DNA of 64,000 bases from Ciborinia camelliae (GCA_025890175.1 JANPYM010000003.1:3648139-3712138), one strand, 5' to 3'; positions 1-12,223 are shown, numbered from the stretch's first letter. The notes: generated from the letters alone by a model not told the origin. A program made the numbers and translations.

Positions 1-2083
1 GCTATTGGATTGCATGCGCTCTGTACTACTGCTGTAGCATGCAGATACATTTCGCAAGAGCCCAAGTTCAGAATTGGTAGGTCCCTGGATGTCGTTCTTG
101 GGCTGCATGGCCTCTTTAAGGAGAATAAAAAATGCCGGAACAGAGAAGGCATCCAGCACACTTGTAAATGGAATTGAGTTTGTTTCTGTGATAGGTGTAG
201 TTGCCCCATTGGCTCCAGAGGAAGAGTTCATGTTGCTCGTCAATGAGTTAAAATTCTCGATGAGTTGAACATCTTGAGAGCCATAAGCTATCAAAAGTAA
301 TGCACAGCTTACCTTCGCATCCCAACGGACTTGCTCAATATGTCGTGGCTCGTAGCTGTGCTGCAAAGCAAGAATGCGAGTGGCCAAGAACTCCAATGTT
401 ATTATAGCTCGACTGGGGTACTTGTAATGAGCCGCCCCGGACTTAAGGATACCAAAATCTTGTACGTATTGGTTCAGTCGCTGCTCGATGGAATTCACGG
501 TCTTTGCAACTTTAGATGTTGAACCCAAGTTGATTTTGCTAGAACGGCGCGATCTTGAAATGCCATGAGTAAAGCGATATACTTCTTCTTGCACTATCGC
601 CAGTTGACATCGAGCAGGATAAGGAGCGTCGCGTTCCATCCCCGCGTTGAGCTGGGATACAATCTCGCAGTCGTAGCTGGGAAGCCAGGAGACAGATCCC
701 CTAGTCATGCATAGACTTTTGTCTCGAGAGTACAATGACCGTAGGACTTTGGCTCGCTCTAGTGTTTCATCCGTGCTAGTATCGTGGGAAAACAGTTGTG
801 CATGATGAATGCCCATGGTTCTTGCAAGCATACAGGCATAAGTAAAAATGAGTTCAGACCATCCCGGTGGGTCAAATTGTTGTGCTGCAACACTCTAGAG
901 AATTGGTTAACTTCATATCGATAGAACATGAAACAGGCCATACCTACAAGCAGAATCATTGTTTGAATATTGATCAGTCTTGGCGTGGTTAGTAAGCGGG
1001 AGTTAACCAAGGCAGCTCGGCTGGGGAGAAAAGAACGAGCAAAGTCCCCAAATAGAGCATTAGACTTTTGAGCAGAGATCTCAATGCCCAACACTAGAAG
1101 GGTGATTACTTTAAAACAAATAGCCCATGCATCATCATGGACAGGATCAAATGACGGTGAATATACTCTTTCGAGATTGGCAAGGAGATTGCCCTGTACA
1201 AAAATATCGGTTGTACAATCAAGATGTTGAAAGAAATGGGCGATGGCGGCAACAGCTTGTTCCTTAGGTAGGAGATTGATGATTGATCGATCACCAAACG
1301 GCGGGAAGGGCTCGACCACACCTGCAGTATCGCATAAATTTTGTAGAACATTCTGAATTTGTACGTCTTCGGAGGCATCGCAAGAAATTATTGCATGAGA
1401 CCTAAACTCATTACAAAGGTCAAAAAGCGATGAGGGTTTGCTGGGGTCAACCATATCCATAGTATCCTGGAAGTCAATGGTGTCATCATCTTTGAGCGTT
1501 GGTGAATTATTTGAACGGTAGTCCTCATCACATTCAGAACTGCGCCGGTCTTCACTGGCGAGGTTTGGGCGTGGAGATCTACTAGAGAATGGCTCTTCCC
1601 GATTCATACTTGTGAGGCGGCCAAGATGGGATTCGATAGTGGCTAAGCGGTCTTGGACGCCGCTGACACTCTCAAATCTTGAACAGAGTCAGAAATTTTA
1701 GCTTGAGGAGCGCAGTGAACACTCACAGTGACTTGAGATGGTTTATCCTCTTTGTGGGAGTTTGATAAACACATGTTATAGTATCGTCCCGTTCACAATT
1801 ACTACACTGGGGCTGCTCCCGGCCACAGCGAATCTTGCGTTCTCGACAACGAGTACATGCCTAGAATAATAAATGTCTTAATAACTGCGAGCCCCAGAAA
1901 GGATTCGAAACCAGATAGAAGCAAAGCAATGAGGTGATCATGAAATCGGGATATGGGAATGTAAGTCTCATAATTATGCTCACCTGGTCGGAAGTGGAGT
2001 ATTCAGACCGGTCCTGAGTACTTAGTTAGTTCTGGGTTGATAAACTTTGGGTATTATCTCACTTGTTTTTCGTGATTTGGCAT
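1..2083 (-). CDS. Zn2Cys6 transcription factor 1 (3' end outside window)
   Basis: Fungal binuclear-zinc-cluster regulator, expected to act in the nucleus. My model has exons 2083-2063, 2013-1984, 1860-1727, 1677-948 and 894-1; the reading frame stays open across all junctions and runs off the left edge. Two tiny first exons precede the zinc cluster, whose six cysteines fall at about residues 19, 22, 29, 36, 39 and 47 with spacing C-x2-C-x6-C-x6-C-x2-C-x7-C. A short heptad-like stretch after it (around LEHLxxLxx-type spacing in exon 4) suits dimer formation. The middle part resembles the fungal-specific regulatory domain. The second intron has a clear CTAAC-type branch site. The last intron (895-947) uses a GTAGGT donor; this junction is the least certain. 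The gene sits at the left end of the cluster, divergent from nothing close by. It could be the cluster regulator or belong to a neighbouring locus. Confidence 0.85.
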
Positions 2084-2747
2084 TCTGAAACCAAAAAGAT
2101 AGGTGTTCGAAGTTTCTTTGGCAGAGGCTTGAACAAACAGCTATACGGCTTCCAGAGATCACTAGGAGCTTCCACTATCTACAGTGAAGATGTATGAAAC
2201 TATTGACTCACAAGTGAATTTACTCTTGAGAAGTGGTTAATTGGGCTTATATGTACCGTATTACCCTCTGAGATTTGCTATCTTACTGTAACATTTGGTA
2301 GATCTTCTCGAATGAATAAGCTGGTCGCTTATAGGGCTGATAATACAAACAAATTTTCCAACAATCGAAATCGCCTTTTTATAGAAGACATGGTACTATA
2401 ATGTCAAATAATCTTATATTTAAGCTTTAATAGTTTAATATTACCATATAATTCAGAACTTTCCCTAGAGTTTCTACTGATATTACAGTAAATTTATTGT
2501 ATAAAAAGAAATTTGATATCTTATCAATTGACTGTAGAATATTAAAAAGGTCGTGATTGATGCTATCTAAAAGCCTCTTGTGTTCTAGTAGGTTCGAAAT
2601 TTGCTTCGAGCTGTTGTAAACTTCCCTGGCATTCGGTAAAGCTTCAGGTGGACGAATAGTCAAGTCGATTGCTCTTTAATCATCAATCTTAAGGTAAGAG
2701 AGGGCTTTTTTTGAAACTTTCTTATATGCTAAGTGTGCAGCCGTGAG
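2084..2747. other. Intergenic, promoter of transcription factor 1
   Basis: No gene seen. Holds a 31-base segment at about 2222-2252 (ending TTAATTGGGCTTATAT) that recurs with two mismatches at about 4248-4278. An open frame on the minus strand (2427-2663) has no ATG and no recognisable motif. Confidence 0.5.
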
Positions 2748-3280
2748 CAGGGTTGGGCAAAGGATAAAGTATACCCGGGGTAATCCGGGGTAAAAACCCG
2801 GCGAATAACCACTCTACTCTCCTTTCACAAAGTAAAATAACTATTTTATAAAATGCTTCGGGTATTTAAAATACTTGCGGGTAATATATATTATATAATC
2901 GTTCAAAGTTTGAAAAAAAGAAAATAAAAATTATATTGAAGCGCAGAGCCGTTTCTATATACATAAGTAGCTTAGCGTAGCGTGGCACAACTACACTCGT
3001 AGAAATCGTAGAATCCATTTCGTGGATTCTACAATTCCTACAAGCAATTCAACCCTATGCTTCCTACATACCCTAGTTCTTCGAACAAATTAGATTAATA
3101 TAAAATTAAAAATAGCTTCAATTTTAGACGATAACGTTAAACAATCATATAATATATATCTACAAATACCCCGAATACCCGCAAGTTTTATAAAATAACC
3201 ACCCCGTAGAATCCAACAGGGTAGAATAAACCACCCGAAGAAATGAAATACCCCGACTAGGATACGGATGCCCAACCCTG
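2748..3280. mobile_element. hAT-type MITE, 533 bp
   Basis: Non-autonomous DNA element. It starts CAGGGTTGGGCA and ends TGCCCAACCCTG, an exact 12-base terminal inverted repeat of the form common in hAT elements. The 8 bases outside each end (GCCGTGAG at 2740-2747, ACAGTGAG at 3281-3288) agree at 6 of 8 positions, as expected for an aged 8-bp target duplication. Sub-terminal parts also pair (CGGGTATT and ACTTGCGGGTA on the left against AATACCCG and TACCCGCAAGT on the right). The centre, about 2999-3041, is a hairpin with 19-base arms, 17 of 19 pairing, around TTTCG. There is no transposase frame inside. Confidence 0.8.
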
Positions 3281-5646
3281 ACAGTGAGAGGGGCTTTTTT
3301 AATGAAGGTATTCTACTGGCCAAATGGCACAGTTTGGATATGCTGAAGAATCGGATGTACTGGCATTGAACCCCGCCCATTTCACCTTTTTTCCCCCAAG
3401 AGTTGCGATTTCAAGCCAGTGAGGCAGGGCCCAGTTAACTTTAATGAGATTTACACACCCGGATTGGGGAGGAGACTGGGATGGAGGGAAGATTTATATG
3501 TAGGAGAAGGGTTGTTTGTCGCACATATATGCTTCCCCCCAGGGATTGCAAAATCAACATATGCTCTTATGGTGATGATGATACTACTGGATATGATTGG
3601 ATGATCAGATTTGAGTTGATTGGTCGGGTCGTGGGGTTTGAGAGCGTTGTGGTAAGAATCCAAGGGTTACGAGTGTGTCTCATGCACGTGTGTCTCTATC
3701 GAGGTTGTTTACCCCATGAATGTGAAAAATTATCATCTGATTGGCTTTACCCCTCTTTAGCAGTGTTGCAATTGGTATTTTCCAACAATTAGCATAAGAT
3801 TCCATATCACTAGAAATATTGAATATTTCAATAAATCTGCATACTACTGCAAGTGAAGGCATACGGAAATTATTTTGAATCTAAAATGGGCATATTTGAA
3901 CAGAATTCAAAGATATTCAATATTCTTTCTCAAATAGGAAATATTGCCAATGTAACTTTAGAGACTCTTTGAAAATACGTAGCTTGCGTCAGTAATGTTA
4001 ACTCAATATCAGCCATCATATTACTGCCTTAACCTAATTAAAACACGGCTCTTTAGAGGCCTGTTCCGCTGAGGTGCATGGAGATCCCTCGCTTAGAGTT
4101 CAGGAGTAACTCTCTTTGGATGTGATATGATTGAAAATGGATTTATTGAAGAACATGATGACTGTAAGTTGCACTGGTAGTGTAGATGATACCATGAACC
4201 ATGGGAGCGCAAACAGGGAGCATAACTGTTTACCCAAAAGTGACGTCACTCTTAAGAACTGGTTAATTGGGCTTATATAGTCATCCTTCAGGTTATCAGA
4301 AACGAAACTCTTGCTCCTATACATATTTGGGAGGCTATGTAGACTGCGAGATCGGGAAAAACTATCTTGAATGATTTACAAATACCCCGGGTTTTCGTTT
4401 CGTTCCTGAAACGAATGAAAGAAAGCAATACGTCTGACATCAGATCTCATGGGTACAGTGCGTCTGGTAGTTCTATTCCTTCGATGCACTAGCAACAAGA
4501 AGTCAAAAATCATTTTCCCACTGGGAAAAAATATCAAATAATATTGCCCAAACCATAGGCTATATGTCAAGAGAATGACTCATTTCAGGATATGTAGGAA
4601 GCATAGGGTTGGATTGAACTACATAGACCAAAGGAGGTAAAGAGGCTCTAGGAAGTGCTCTACATACATGGTGCTACCCCAACCCAAGCCCCATTAGGAC
4701 TAGCTGCACTCCCCAGTCTCTCTGCAGTACATGGTAACCGTATCTTATCGTCAACACTATATCGATTTTATTCTCCGAGGTTGGATTTGTAGTATCGGCC
4801 GATTAAAATGCCGTATCTAGAAAGAACTTTTAGCCTTATCGGCATTTGTCACCGGCCCGGAGAGAGATTTGATGATGGAGTCATCCTGGCTTAGCTAAGA
4901 CTCCACGAAAATGTCACAGTATCGAGGTATCACGTGGGTATGCATCATTTGACCTTAGATTACCTAGTTTACCTTTAGAACAATGAAAAAACTGTTTATA
5001 TACCTACACTTACATCTATATGTGACTGAAAGCAATCCTACACGGAGGATGCTATATACTTCTAAAAGGAAAAGGGGGGGCCCTATTTTCGAGACGAATC
5101 TCTAGTCCGCTAAAATGTATTCGCAGTCTAAAAATCGACGATGAGAGAAATGCTCATAATAGTTGGAATGATAAAATGAGCTTTCGTTATTGTCTCTTAT
5201 GTATGCTACTGAGAATAACCCATCATCCATTTAATCCACGCTCCAGAAATCTCGTACTCCATTTAGAACAACTTCAATTATACAAGCATGAGCCTTTTTT
5301 CATTCTCTCCACTCTTGAGCTAAAGACTCTTGAGCTAAAGCATGCTAGATGAATACAATTTGTATATTTTCACTCCACATAATATTAATGATCTCAGTGA
5401 TCCAACAGAACTGAAGTGAAGGCAGACTCGACTAGTTTGTAACATTTGTACTGTGGTTTGCCAACTCAAAATAACTCAAGAAATCTACGTAGTAGAACTA
5501 TACCAAAATATATAGACCAAACAAAAACCAAACGTAGAACCCGCGCCAGACATCTCGACAACTCGCGCCCAGCGCTCTATCTAATAATACAGACCTCTGT
5601 TTGACTTCTTTGAAAGGAAATTTTCAATGATGAGTACTAACCCCGC
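3281..5646. other. Intergenic, about 2.4 kb without a gene
   Basis: I see no supported gene. It holds the second copy of the 31-base repeat (about 4248-4278), a TCGGCCGA palindrome at 4795-4802 and a run of GA/TA-rich low-complexity sequence. The open frames here lack family motifs and plausible splice partners. Confidence 0.5.
4795..4802. promoter_or_regulatory. TCGGCCGA palindrome
   Basis: Perfect 8-base palindrome made of two abutting inverted CGG half-sites, the type of site bound by Zn2Cys6 dimers. It is the leftmost of six copies; here no gene start is close, so function is uncertain. Confidence 0.3.
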
Positions 5647-7179
5647 TCAAGCTTTCACATTGAGCTTGAAACCGAACAGAGCCACCCTCAAAAAGGCATA
5701 CATGAGACTTGCTACTAAAGCCGATGCTCCACTAAATGCCCATACTCCATTCCATTCTAACGGCGCAGTGGTCCCGAGAATCCCACCAGCGCCGGGCCCC
5801 CCAGTCAGAACGCCCAAGGCAATAATGGCATAGCCCTGACCGATTCTTGTTCCGATCAGCGACTTGTCTTTTGTTAAAGCAACCATGCAGACAGGTGGCA
5901 TGGCTATGAAGACCCCACTGAAGAATCCAATTAGAATTGAGGCAACAATTATGGCGGCTTCAGTTTTGACGGCCATCATAACGAGGAGTAAAATTCCAGA
6001 AATGCATGCTCCTGGGGTCAATATATTAAAGAGCCCAATCCTGTCAGAGAGAGCATTGGGTGCTACACGACCAAAAGTAGAAGCTGCGTTGAAAATCGCG
6101 ACAATGTAGAACGCCATATCAGTGCTCGTTATGTGTTGTTCAAGTGCATAGTAGGACAGGTAAAAGAATACAATGTTGAGCCCAATAAACCCAATAAGGG
6201 TTGCAACTGTGAATAGCATGTAGGGCCAGTCTTTGAAAGATGTCCAATCCACGATTGCTCTCGGGTTTGGAGACTTGAAGCGCATCCTCATCACAGTGAT
6301 GGGTAATAGAAGAGTCCCAAGTGCGATGAATCCCATAACTCGTACGGACCAGGCAAATCCAATCCGGTCAAGAAGTCGATATAAGACTATGGGATAAATT
6401 ATCCCACCAAATGAAGAACCTGACGCAGCCAATCCAACGGCAAGGCCGATTTTGGTGCTAAAGTAGGTAGGCAGAACAGAAACGCAAGGAACAAAAAGAC
6501 ATCCTGCGCCTATTCCAATGCAGAAGCCCTGTGCTAGAAGCACCTGCCAATATTGGGTAGCAAGACTCAGCATCATATGCCCAAAGACAATCAAGAATGT
6601 CCCGGTCACTAACAACAAACGCAAATATCCCCGGTCGTATATTGGTCCTGCAAACATACCAGTCACCAGTACCATGAATGATTGTATTGAGCCGATCAAA
6701 GATATATCCGTCGATGGTTTGTTAAATAGAATGCCTGATTCGTAGTAGGTTTGAAATACCCCAAATGCATTCAAGATACCCCAAGTGTTGAAGAATAACA
6801 TAAAACCGCCTAAGACGTGAAGCCACTAGACAACCAAAAGTCAGTATTTTTATTTGAGGACCCTCTGTAGGTATAGTCATGGTAGCAAACAGAATCGAAT
6901 TAAGGGGGAGAAAACTTGAACTAAATAGATGGGGATTAAATAGAACACCGCACTCACAGCTTGAAGGCCACCATTTGGTGGTGGGATAGGCTCAGCTCTA
7001 ATGGGGTCTGCTGGCAGCGGAACGAGCTCAGTTGTTGATGGCGACTGGGAGTCAATCTTCTCCTCGAAGGTGGAAAGACTTGGATGATGGCGCATCGTCT
7101 CCTCAGAGTTCATCATGGGAAATGATGGCGGAATCGGTAGCAGTGCTATCGGATCATTTACATGAGATAGAGCACTCAT
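5647..7179 (-). CDS. MFS transporter, monocarboxylate-permease-like
   Basis: Predicted 466-residue plasma-membrane carrier of the major facilitator superfamily, close in style to fungal monocarboxylate/riboflavin-type permeases (MCT family). Exons 7179-6958 and 6825-5647; the junction rebuilds the family's typical GGLQAWLHVLGG entry into helix 1. A soluble N-terminus of about 70 residues rich in Pro/Ser/Thr precedes the membrane part, which shows about 12 hydrophobic segments including FNTWGILNAFGVFQ in helix 1 and glycine-rich helices around SGSSFGG. The start at 7179 is chosen because it is the first ATG in frame and sits in an A-rich context (AAAATG). It is divergent from the dehydrogenase at 8519, and the shared 1.3-kb gap carries several CGG-type sites. 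Likely role: uptake or export of an organic acid used or made by the cluster (inference). Confidence 0.9.
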
Positions 7180-7354
7180 TTTCAAGTACAATGGTATAAA
7201 ACTGTATCTAGAAAGGAACAAACCTACAATCGATATCTAGCTACGTTTAAAAATTGTGTAGCAATGATTGATCACCTCATGAAATGGTAACCAGAACGGA
7301 CTTAAGCAGCCTGTAGTAGCCATAGTAACGAGTTGGCATGATATCTTTGCTTTC

Positions 7355-7362
7355 TCGGCCGA
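7355..7362. promoter_or_regulatory. TCGGCCGA palindrome
   Basis: Second copy of the 8-base palindrome; about 175 bases upstream of the transporter start. Confidence 0.45.
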
Positions 7363-7434
7363 ATAAGGTTATGAGCGTGTGCAACGGTGAATCACGTGAA
7401 TCATTCGTTTTTAATTTCACATGATTAAGGATTT

Positions 7435-7442
7435 TCGGCCGA
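7435..7442. promoter_or_regulatory. TCGGCCGA palindrome in promoter module A
   Basis: Third copy; it opens the repeated module that continues to 7470. Confidence 0.45.
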
Positions 7443-8151
7443 GTGTCTGATATTTGGAGGCTGAACATGGTTATTTCGAACGGGCTTCGGACACAGATGT
7501 TTTAAAGCTTTTAAAGTTTTATATGCCTGAAACGAAGTGGAAGAGTTTCGGAGCAAAAACCCCTCTGTACTGCGATCGATCACATGATCTGTCAGGTGGC
7601 CGACACGTCGTGCGGCACACAAAAATTGCATTTTAATTTTATCAGCTTCCAGTATCGCAATCGATCCAATCGTTTCAATCAGTTCAATCAGCCAATGCTC
7701 CCCTCAAGTCTACTACTTCGGCTTCAGGCTCTATGGGCATTGCCCACCCGATATTGTTTGATTGTCGGGCGTGCAGGCCACAGGGGTCACGGTCACGTTG
7801 CGCGGCGAGGCCGCATTGGGAATGGGGGAGGATAAAAGGGCAGATGCGCTGCCACCATCAATATATCTAGCGCCTTAGCAAACACAATACATATTATCTT
7901 ACCTACATTTCACTCATCCTCAAGTGCTACCTGGTCATACCAGCGTACACCCTTTCAATATTTATTATTATTTAATGATATGGTCACATAAACAACATCT
8001 GTAGAATCTGAAACGTGTTTTCTTAATATAATTACCTAAATACTTGATATCAAACACCTTGCTTGAAGAAAGGAGGGGCGCATACTGACCCCCCCTTCCC
8101 TTAAATCCCCCACCTTTTAGCGAGAGGATGGTTATCGGGCTAGATTCCGCA

Positions 8152-8160
8152 CGGTACCCG
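8152..8160. promoter_or_regulatory. CGG-N3-CCG site (transporter / Fe-dehydrogenase)
   Basis: CGGTACCCG with flanks A and A, one mismatch from TCGG-N3-CCGA. It lies about 360 bases upstream of the dehydrogenase start. Confidence 0.5.
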
Positions 8161-8188
8161 AAAACCCTTGCACTTCGTTTAGGGTTTC

Positions 8189-8196
8189 TCGGCCGA
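8189..8196. promoter_or_regulatory. TCGGCCGA palindrome in promoter module B
   Basis: Fourth copy; it opens the second repeated module, 29 bases after the CGG-N3-CCG site. Confidence 0.45.
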
Positions 8197-8518
8197 GTAC
8201 CGACCGGTATCTGACATTTTGGAGGCTAAAAATGGGTACCAAGGTATTCCAAAAAGGAGCTTGACCTACTACTAGGTACATCTACCTAGTTGGTGATGCT
8301 AGGTACCTAGGTACTTAGTAAAACCCGAGCTGAGCTATGCTAAATTGGGACTAGCATGTAAAGCCCGTGACATTCAACCCGAGAGTCGGCAAACGGGCTC
8401 CGAAAAGGTTTGTGCAATGAAAGCTTGGAAAAGTACAGAACTGCAATGGAGATATTGCTCTATCTGATAAATGGTTAAGTATTCCTGCAATTATGATGAC
8501 ATGCAAGTTCAATGAACA

Positions 8519-9728
8519 ATGACTCCCGATACCAATACCAATACAGATTCGGCACTTAGTGGGCATTGGATGCCTCGCTTGAATGTGAAGGATCTCTATT
8601 ATGGATCAGGTTGTGTACAAAATCATCTATTGAAGACTCTTCCTGGACCTTCTTCTAAGGTCTATATTGTCACCGGCACATCACTTGCAACGAAAACCCC
8701 TCTAGTACAGAAGCTCGAGGCTCTGCTCGGCGAGCACCACGCTGGGACGACCTCGAATATCCGACAGCATGGACCGGTTGATGATGTTGATAAAGCTGTA
8801 AAACTTGTCCTTGGCCAAACCAACGTTGATACAATCCTATCACTCGGAGGTGGGTCGCCAATCGATGCAGCCAAAGTCATCTCATTGCGGGCCAAAGAGG
8901 ACAGAGGAAGCTTTTTGACACATATAACGATTCCCACGACCCTAAGTGCTGCAGAGGTAAGTGAAATTTCTGCAGAAATTCAGGCAGTACTAATATAAGA
9001 TTTAGTGCACGGCTGGTGGAGGGTTTACCAAACCAGATGGTGTCAAAGTCGGGTTCCGCATTCCACAGATGGGTGTGTCAGCCATCTTCTACGATCCGCA
9101 ATATGCTCGCTACACACCAAAGACTCTCTGGCTAAGCAGTGGAATGCGTGCGATGGACCATGCAGTTGAATGCTTGTACCATCCTACTTCAGCTGAAGTA
9201 CCCTGGAAAGTGTTGTCACAGTGGGCTTTCGGTGAACTTTTCGAATGTCTTCCCAAGGCCCGTGAATCCCACCCTCATGACGAAATAATTATGACAAGGT
9301 TGATGCTCGCGGCCTATGCAAGTTCTGGGCTAAAAGGTGAGAATCTTAAGGGGGGTATGGGCTTATCTCATAGCCTGGGTCATGCTCTTGGAAGTCCCTA
9401 CCAAATCCCCCACGGAATTACGTCTTGCATGACGCTTGGGAAAGTGGTTCACATGAAAGCTTATGAGTCACCGGAGAATGCCAAACAAATCGCGCGTCTC
9501 TTACCCAAGATATCAAGTATTCAAACGGGCAATGATATACATGACGCAATTGAGGTTGGGAACCGTATCATTGCTCTGGTTGAGTCTCTTAGTCTGGGAA
9601 TTGGTGTCCTGTCAGATTGGGGGGTCAGTAAGAATGAGATACCTATCATCGTGCAGCGAGCTTTAGCAGGGATCAAAGATGGGCCAATGTTCGATAGAGT
9701 AGAACAGTTGGTGAAAACTTTATTTTAG
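8519..9728 (+). CDS. Iron-containing alcohol dehydrogenase (maleylacetate reductase-like)
   Basis: Predicted 386-residue NAD(P)-dependent dehydrogenase of the Fe-ADH family. Exons 8519-8956 and 9006-9728, joined in phase 0 as AAE/CTAGGG. The nucleotide-binding loop GGGSPIDAAK starts at about residue 110; metal ligands are visible as Asp197 in SGMRAMDHAVE, His268 and His272 in SHSLGHALG, and His282 in PHG. The PTTLSAAE stretch is more like maleylacetate reductases and their fungal relatives than ethanol dehydrogenases. An ATG at 8512 is out of frame, so 8519 is used. In a cluster with two aromatic-type flavin monooxygenases, reduction of a ring-cleavage product or of an aldehyde/ketone intermediate is plausible. 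No ring-cleaving intradiol dioxygenase is present nearby. Confidence 0.9.
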
Positions 9729-10187
9729 ATACATAAACTTGCTTCTTCGAGATCCTTCCATTTGTCATTTGCGCCAAAATCATCAATTTTGGGTTGAACA
9801 ATTAACCGGATTATCTTTTAATCATCCTACTACTATACTTCTTACTTTTCATGTTACAGCAATTGATAGAGCATTTTATTCGGAATGTTAAATTTGAAGA
9901 TGGATCTTCTGATTGTGTTTTGTAACACATTTCACGGTGCATGGATTACGGCCTCCCGCCATGGTGGTGATCTAGGTCTTGTATTCACAAAGTTGGAACT
10001 TTGCCGATTCATAATACGCTTTACACGAATTTCGGGAGCCGTGGTCCGGTATCTATGATGCTAGTGTGATCTCGGATTGCTCACAAACTTTCATGATCAG
10101 GCCATATCAAGTATCAATACATGCAGTTTCTCTCTATTCTCACCAAGGTCTCTTGCAATAAAACCAAATACATCAATAATTTCCACA
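9729..10187. other. Intergenic, promoter of FAD monooxygenase 1
   Basis: No gene seen; holds the CGG-N3-CCG site at 10033-10041. Confidence 0.5.
10033..10041. promoter_or_regulatory. CGG-N3-CCG site (FAD monooxygenase 1)
   Basis: CGGGAGCCG preceded by T and followed by T (one mismatch from TCGG-N3-CCGA), about 147 bases before the start codon. Confidence 0.5.
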
Positions 10188-11717
10188 ATGGCAGCTTACA
10201 ATGAACCTCATGTCCTTATCATCGGTGCAGGTACTGAACAGCTTCAAAACTATTTATATCAACAACTTACTCATTTACTTTAGGTATTACTGGCCTCGTA
10301 CTTGCGCAAGCCTTAAAGAAGGTGATTTTGCAAAGACAAAAACCATGAGGAGCATACTAATCCTTTGCAGGAAGGCATTTGCTACTCTATATTCGAGAAA
10401 GATGCATCACTCAACGTCCGTAGTAACGAGTGGACCATGGCAATACACGTGAGCATATTCGGTCCTTTCATTCTGACCTTCACGGTTTCACTGTCCATAC
10501 ATAACACGTAACTACTGACGCGGCGATATTCTAGTGGTCACTGGATCGCCTCGAGACACTCTTACCTGCAGAAGTCTATGCCAATATGGAAAAGGCCTCC
10601 TGCAACCCAGCAATTCCAATCGATGCAGGTGGAAATTACCCCATTATTCATGGGGAGACAGGCAACATCCTTGCAGGCGTACCATACAAGAAAGGGTTGA
10701 GAGTGCCACGAAGTAAAATGCGCAAGTTGTGTGGGGAAGGTATCGACGTGCAGTATGGCAAACACCTTACTGAAATCGAATTTAGTCCCAATGACGAAGG
10801 GGTGACTGCCATATTCTCCGACGGCACCTCGATTATTGGTACGGTCTTAGTTGGTGCTGATGGCACTCGCTCGAGGGCTCGTGAGATTGCTATTGGTTCG
10901 ACCGAGAAAGCGGCGGTCACTGCATTTCCTATTTGGCACATGAATTTGACTGTGTGCTATGGCGATGCTGATAAGGCTCGTTACCTACGCTCAGAATTCC
11001 CTACCAGCTTTTTGGCTCTCAGCGATCGTTCATTTCATGCGTTCCAATCTATCTCCAGTATGCCAGATGGTCCTGAACACCCGGAAAGCTGGATTTTCCA
11101 CCTAGCTATGGCGTGGAGGGGTGAGGCTCGACACGAACTTACCTATGCTGAACGTCTGGCCATAATAAAGGGGAAGGCTGTTGGTCTCGCGGAGCCAGCT
11201 CGCTCATCATTTTTATGGATTCCGGAAGATACCCAAGTTCACAAGGCGGATATTAGTTACTGGATTACCGAGCCTTGGGACAATCATCAAGGTAGATTGA
11301 CTCTCGTCGGTGATGCTGCTCATCCTATGCCACCTTGTATATACTATGCCCCTGACTACCAGACTTGAACTGACGATTCAATCAGATCGTGGCCAAGGTC
11401 TCAACCATTGCATAACCGATATCTACAACCTAATGGAGCAGATCAAGTCAATTGTGAAAAACAAAAAGACATTGAACACAGGAATTTCTGAGTACGAAGC
11501 AGAACTCATCCCGCGTGGTTCAGAGGAGGTGAAGTGCTCAGTCGAGAATGGATTTATGCTCCATGATTGGGAGAAGGTAAAACAGAGTCCTGTTTTCACA
11601 GCTGGTTTCCGTCCGATGAAGGGCCACGATAAATGGGAGACGAATGTGAATCACAACGAGAATCAGAAGAAGGCCGAGGAGGCTCGACTTAGTGCCAGCC
11701 GTGTTTCTACTACCTAG
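10188..11717 (+). CDS. FAD-dependent aromatic-type monooxygenase 1
   Basis: Predicted 430-residue flavoprotein monooxygenase of the salicylate-hydroxylase-like group (PF01494 type), which uses NAD(P)H and O2 to hydroxylate, often on aromatic rings. Five exons: 10188-10230, 10284-10321, 10371-10448, 10535-11336 and 11386-11717, with GT-AG junctions in frame. The dinucleotide fold appears as GAGITG at residues 13-18, split by the first intron; DG motif region VGADGTRSRAR; and the second FAD motif GDAAHPMPP at about 312-320 followed by RGQGLNHCI across the last intron. It has no signal peptide, so it is probably cytosolic. Substrate unknown. A second, clearly different paralogue is at 24,987. 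Confidence 0.92.
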
Positions 11718-12223
11718 ACAAAGCAACTGGAAAATGGATCTATGGGGCTGCTTTATTAAATAGTGTTTTGTTAGGAATCCTTTTGATAACAATAGAATGG
11801 GTTTGCGGTCATTCATACTTCGTCATCGCCTCAATTACTCCAGCTCCGTCGGTGATATGTACCTCTGAGTTCCTTGTTAAAAACCTGTGGATGAGTGACT
11901 GCCCTGATCGAATCAGTCGCCTCCTAGCACAAATTTCAGAACGTTGGTTGGGCAAACAGCTTGGATGCTTGTTATAATACCTATTCAATCTAAATCTGGT
12001 CAATGGCTGAAGAAAGGAAAGTAGTCCTGGGTGCAGAAAAGACTCAATATGGATGGTGAACTATTCTATGTTACATGATTGAATCCCCAGACATGAGAAG
12101 TCAAGATTAGGGCAGTCACTGTCAAAATGGACTAATCTGATAATTCATTCCAATTCCGAATTTGAAAGAAATCATCAAATGGCACATCTTTGGCCTTGTA
12201 CATGTGGACGCAATTCTCCCTCC
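11718..12223. other. Intergenic between convergent genes
   Basis: Downstream regions of FAD monooxygenase 1 and the EthD gene meet here. Nothing further seen. Confidence 0.5.

Larger units (their letters stand above)
7180..8518. other. Shared promoter region, transporter and Fe-dehydrogenase
   Basis: A 1.3-kb divergent promoter without a gene. It holds three TCGGCCGA palindromes, one ACGG-TAC-CCGA site, and two copies of a promoter module (7431-7470 and 8187-8235) in which TCGGCCGAGT is followed by TCTGAYATTTTGGAGGCT and AAAATGG or ACATGG. Confidence 0.6.

Noticed and set aside
2427..2663. Minus-strand open frame of 78 codons
   Set aside because: It starts at a non-ATG codon, has an in-frame stop just upstream, no family motif and no splice partner; at most a remnant.
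5627..6745. Plus-strand frames opposite the transporter
   Set aside because: Antisense shadows of a clear membrane protein with twelve segments.
9050..9058. A CGG-N3-CCG word as a regulatory site
   Set aside because: It lies in the second exon of the Fe-dehydrogenase and is explained by coding sequence.
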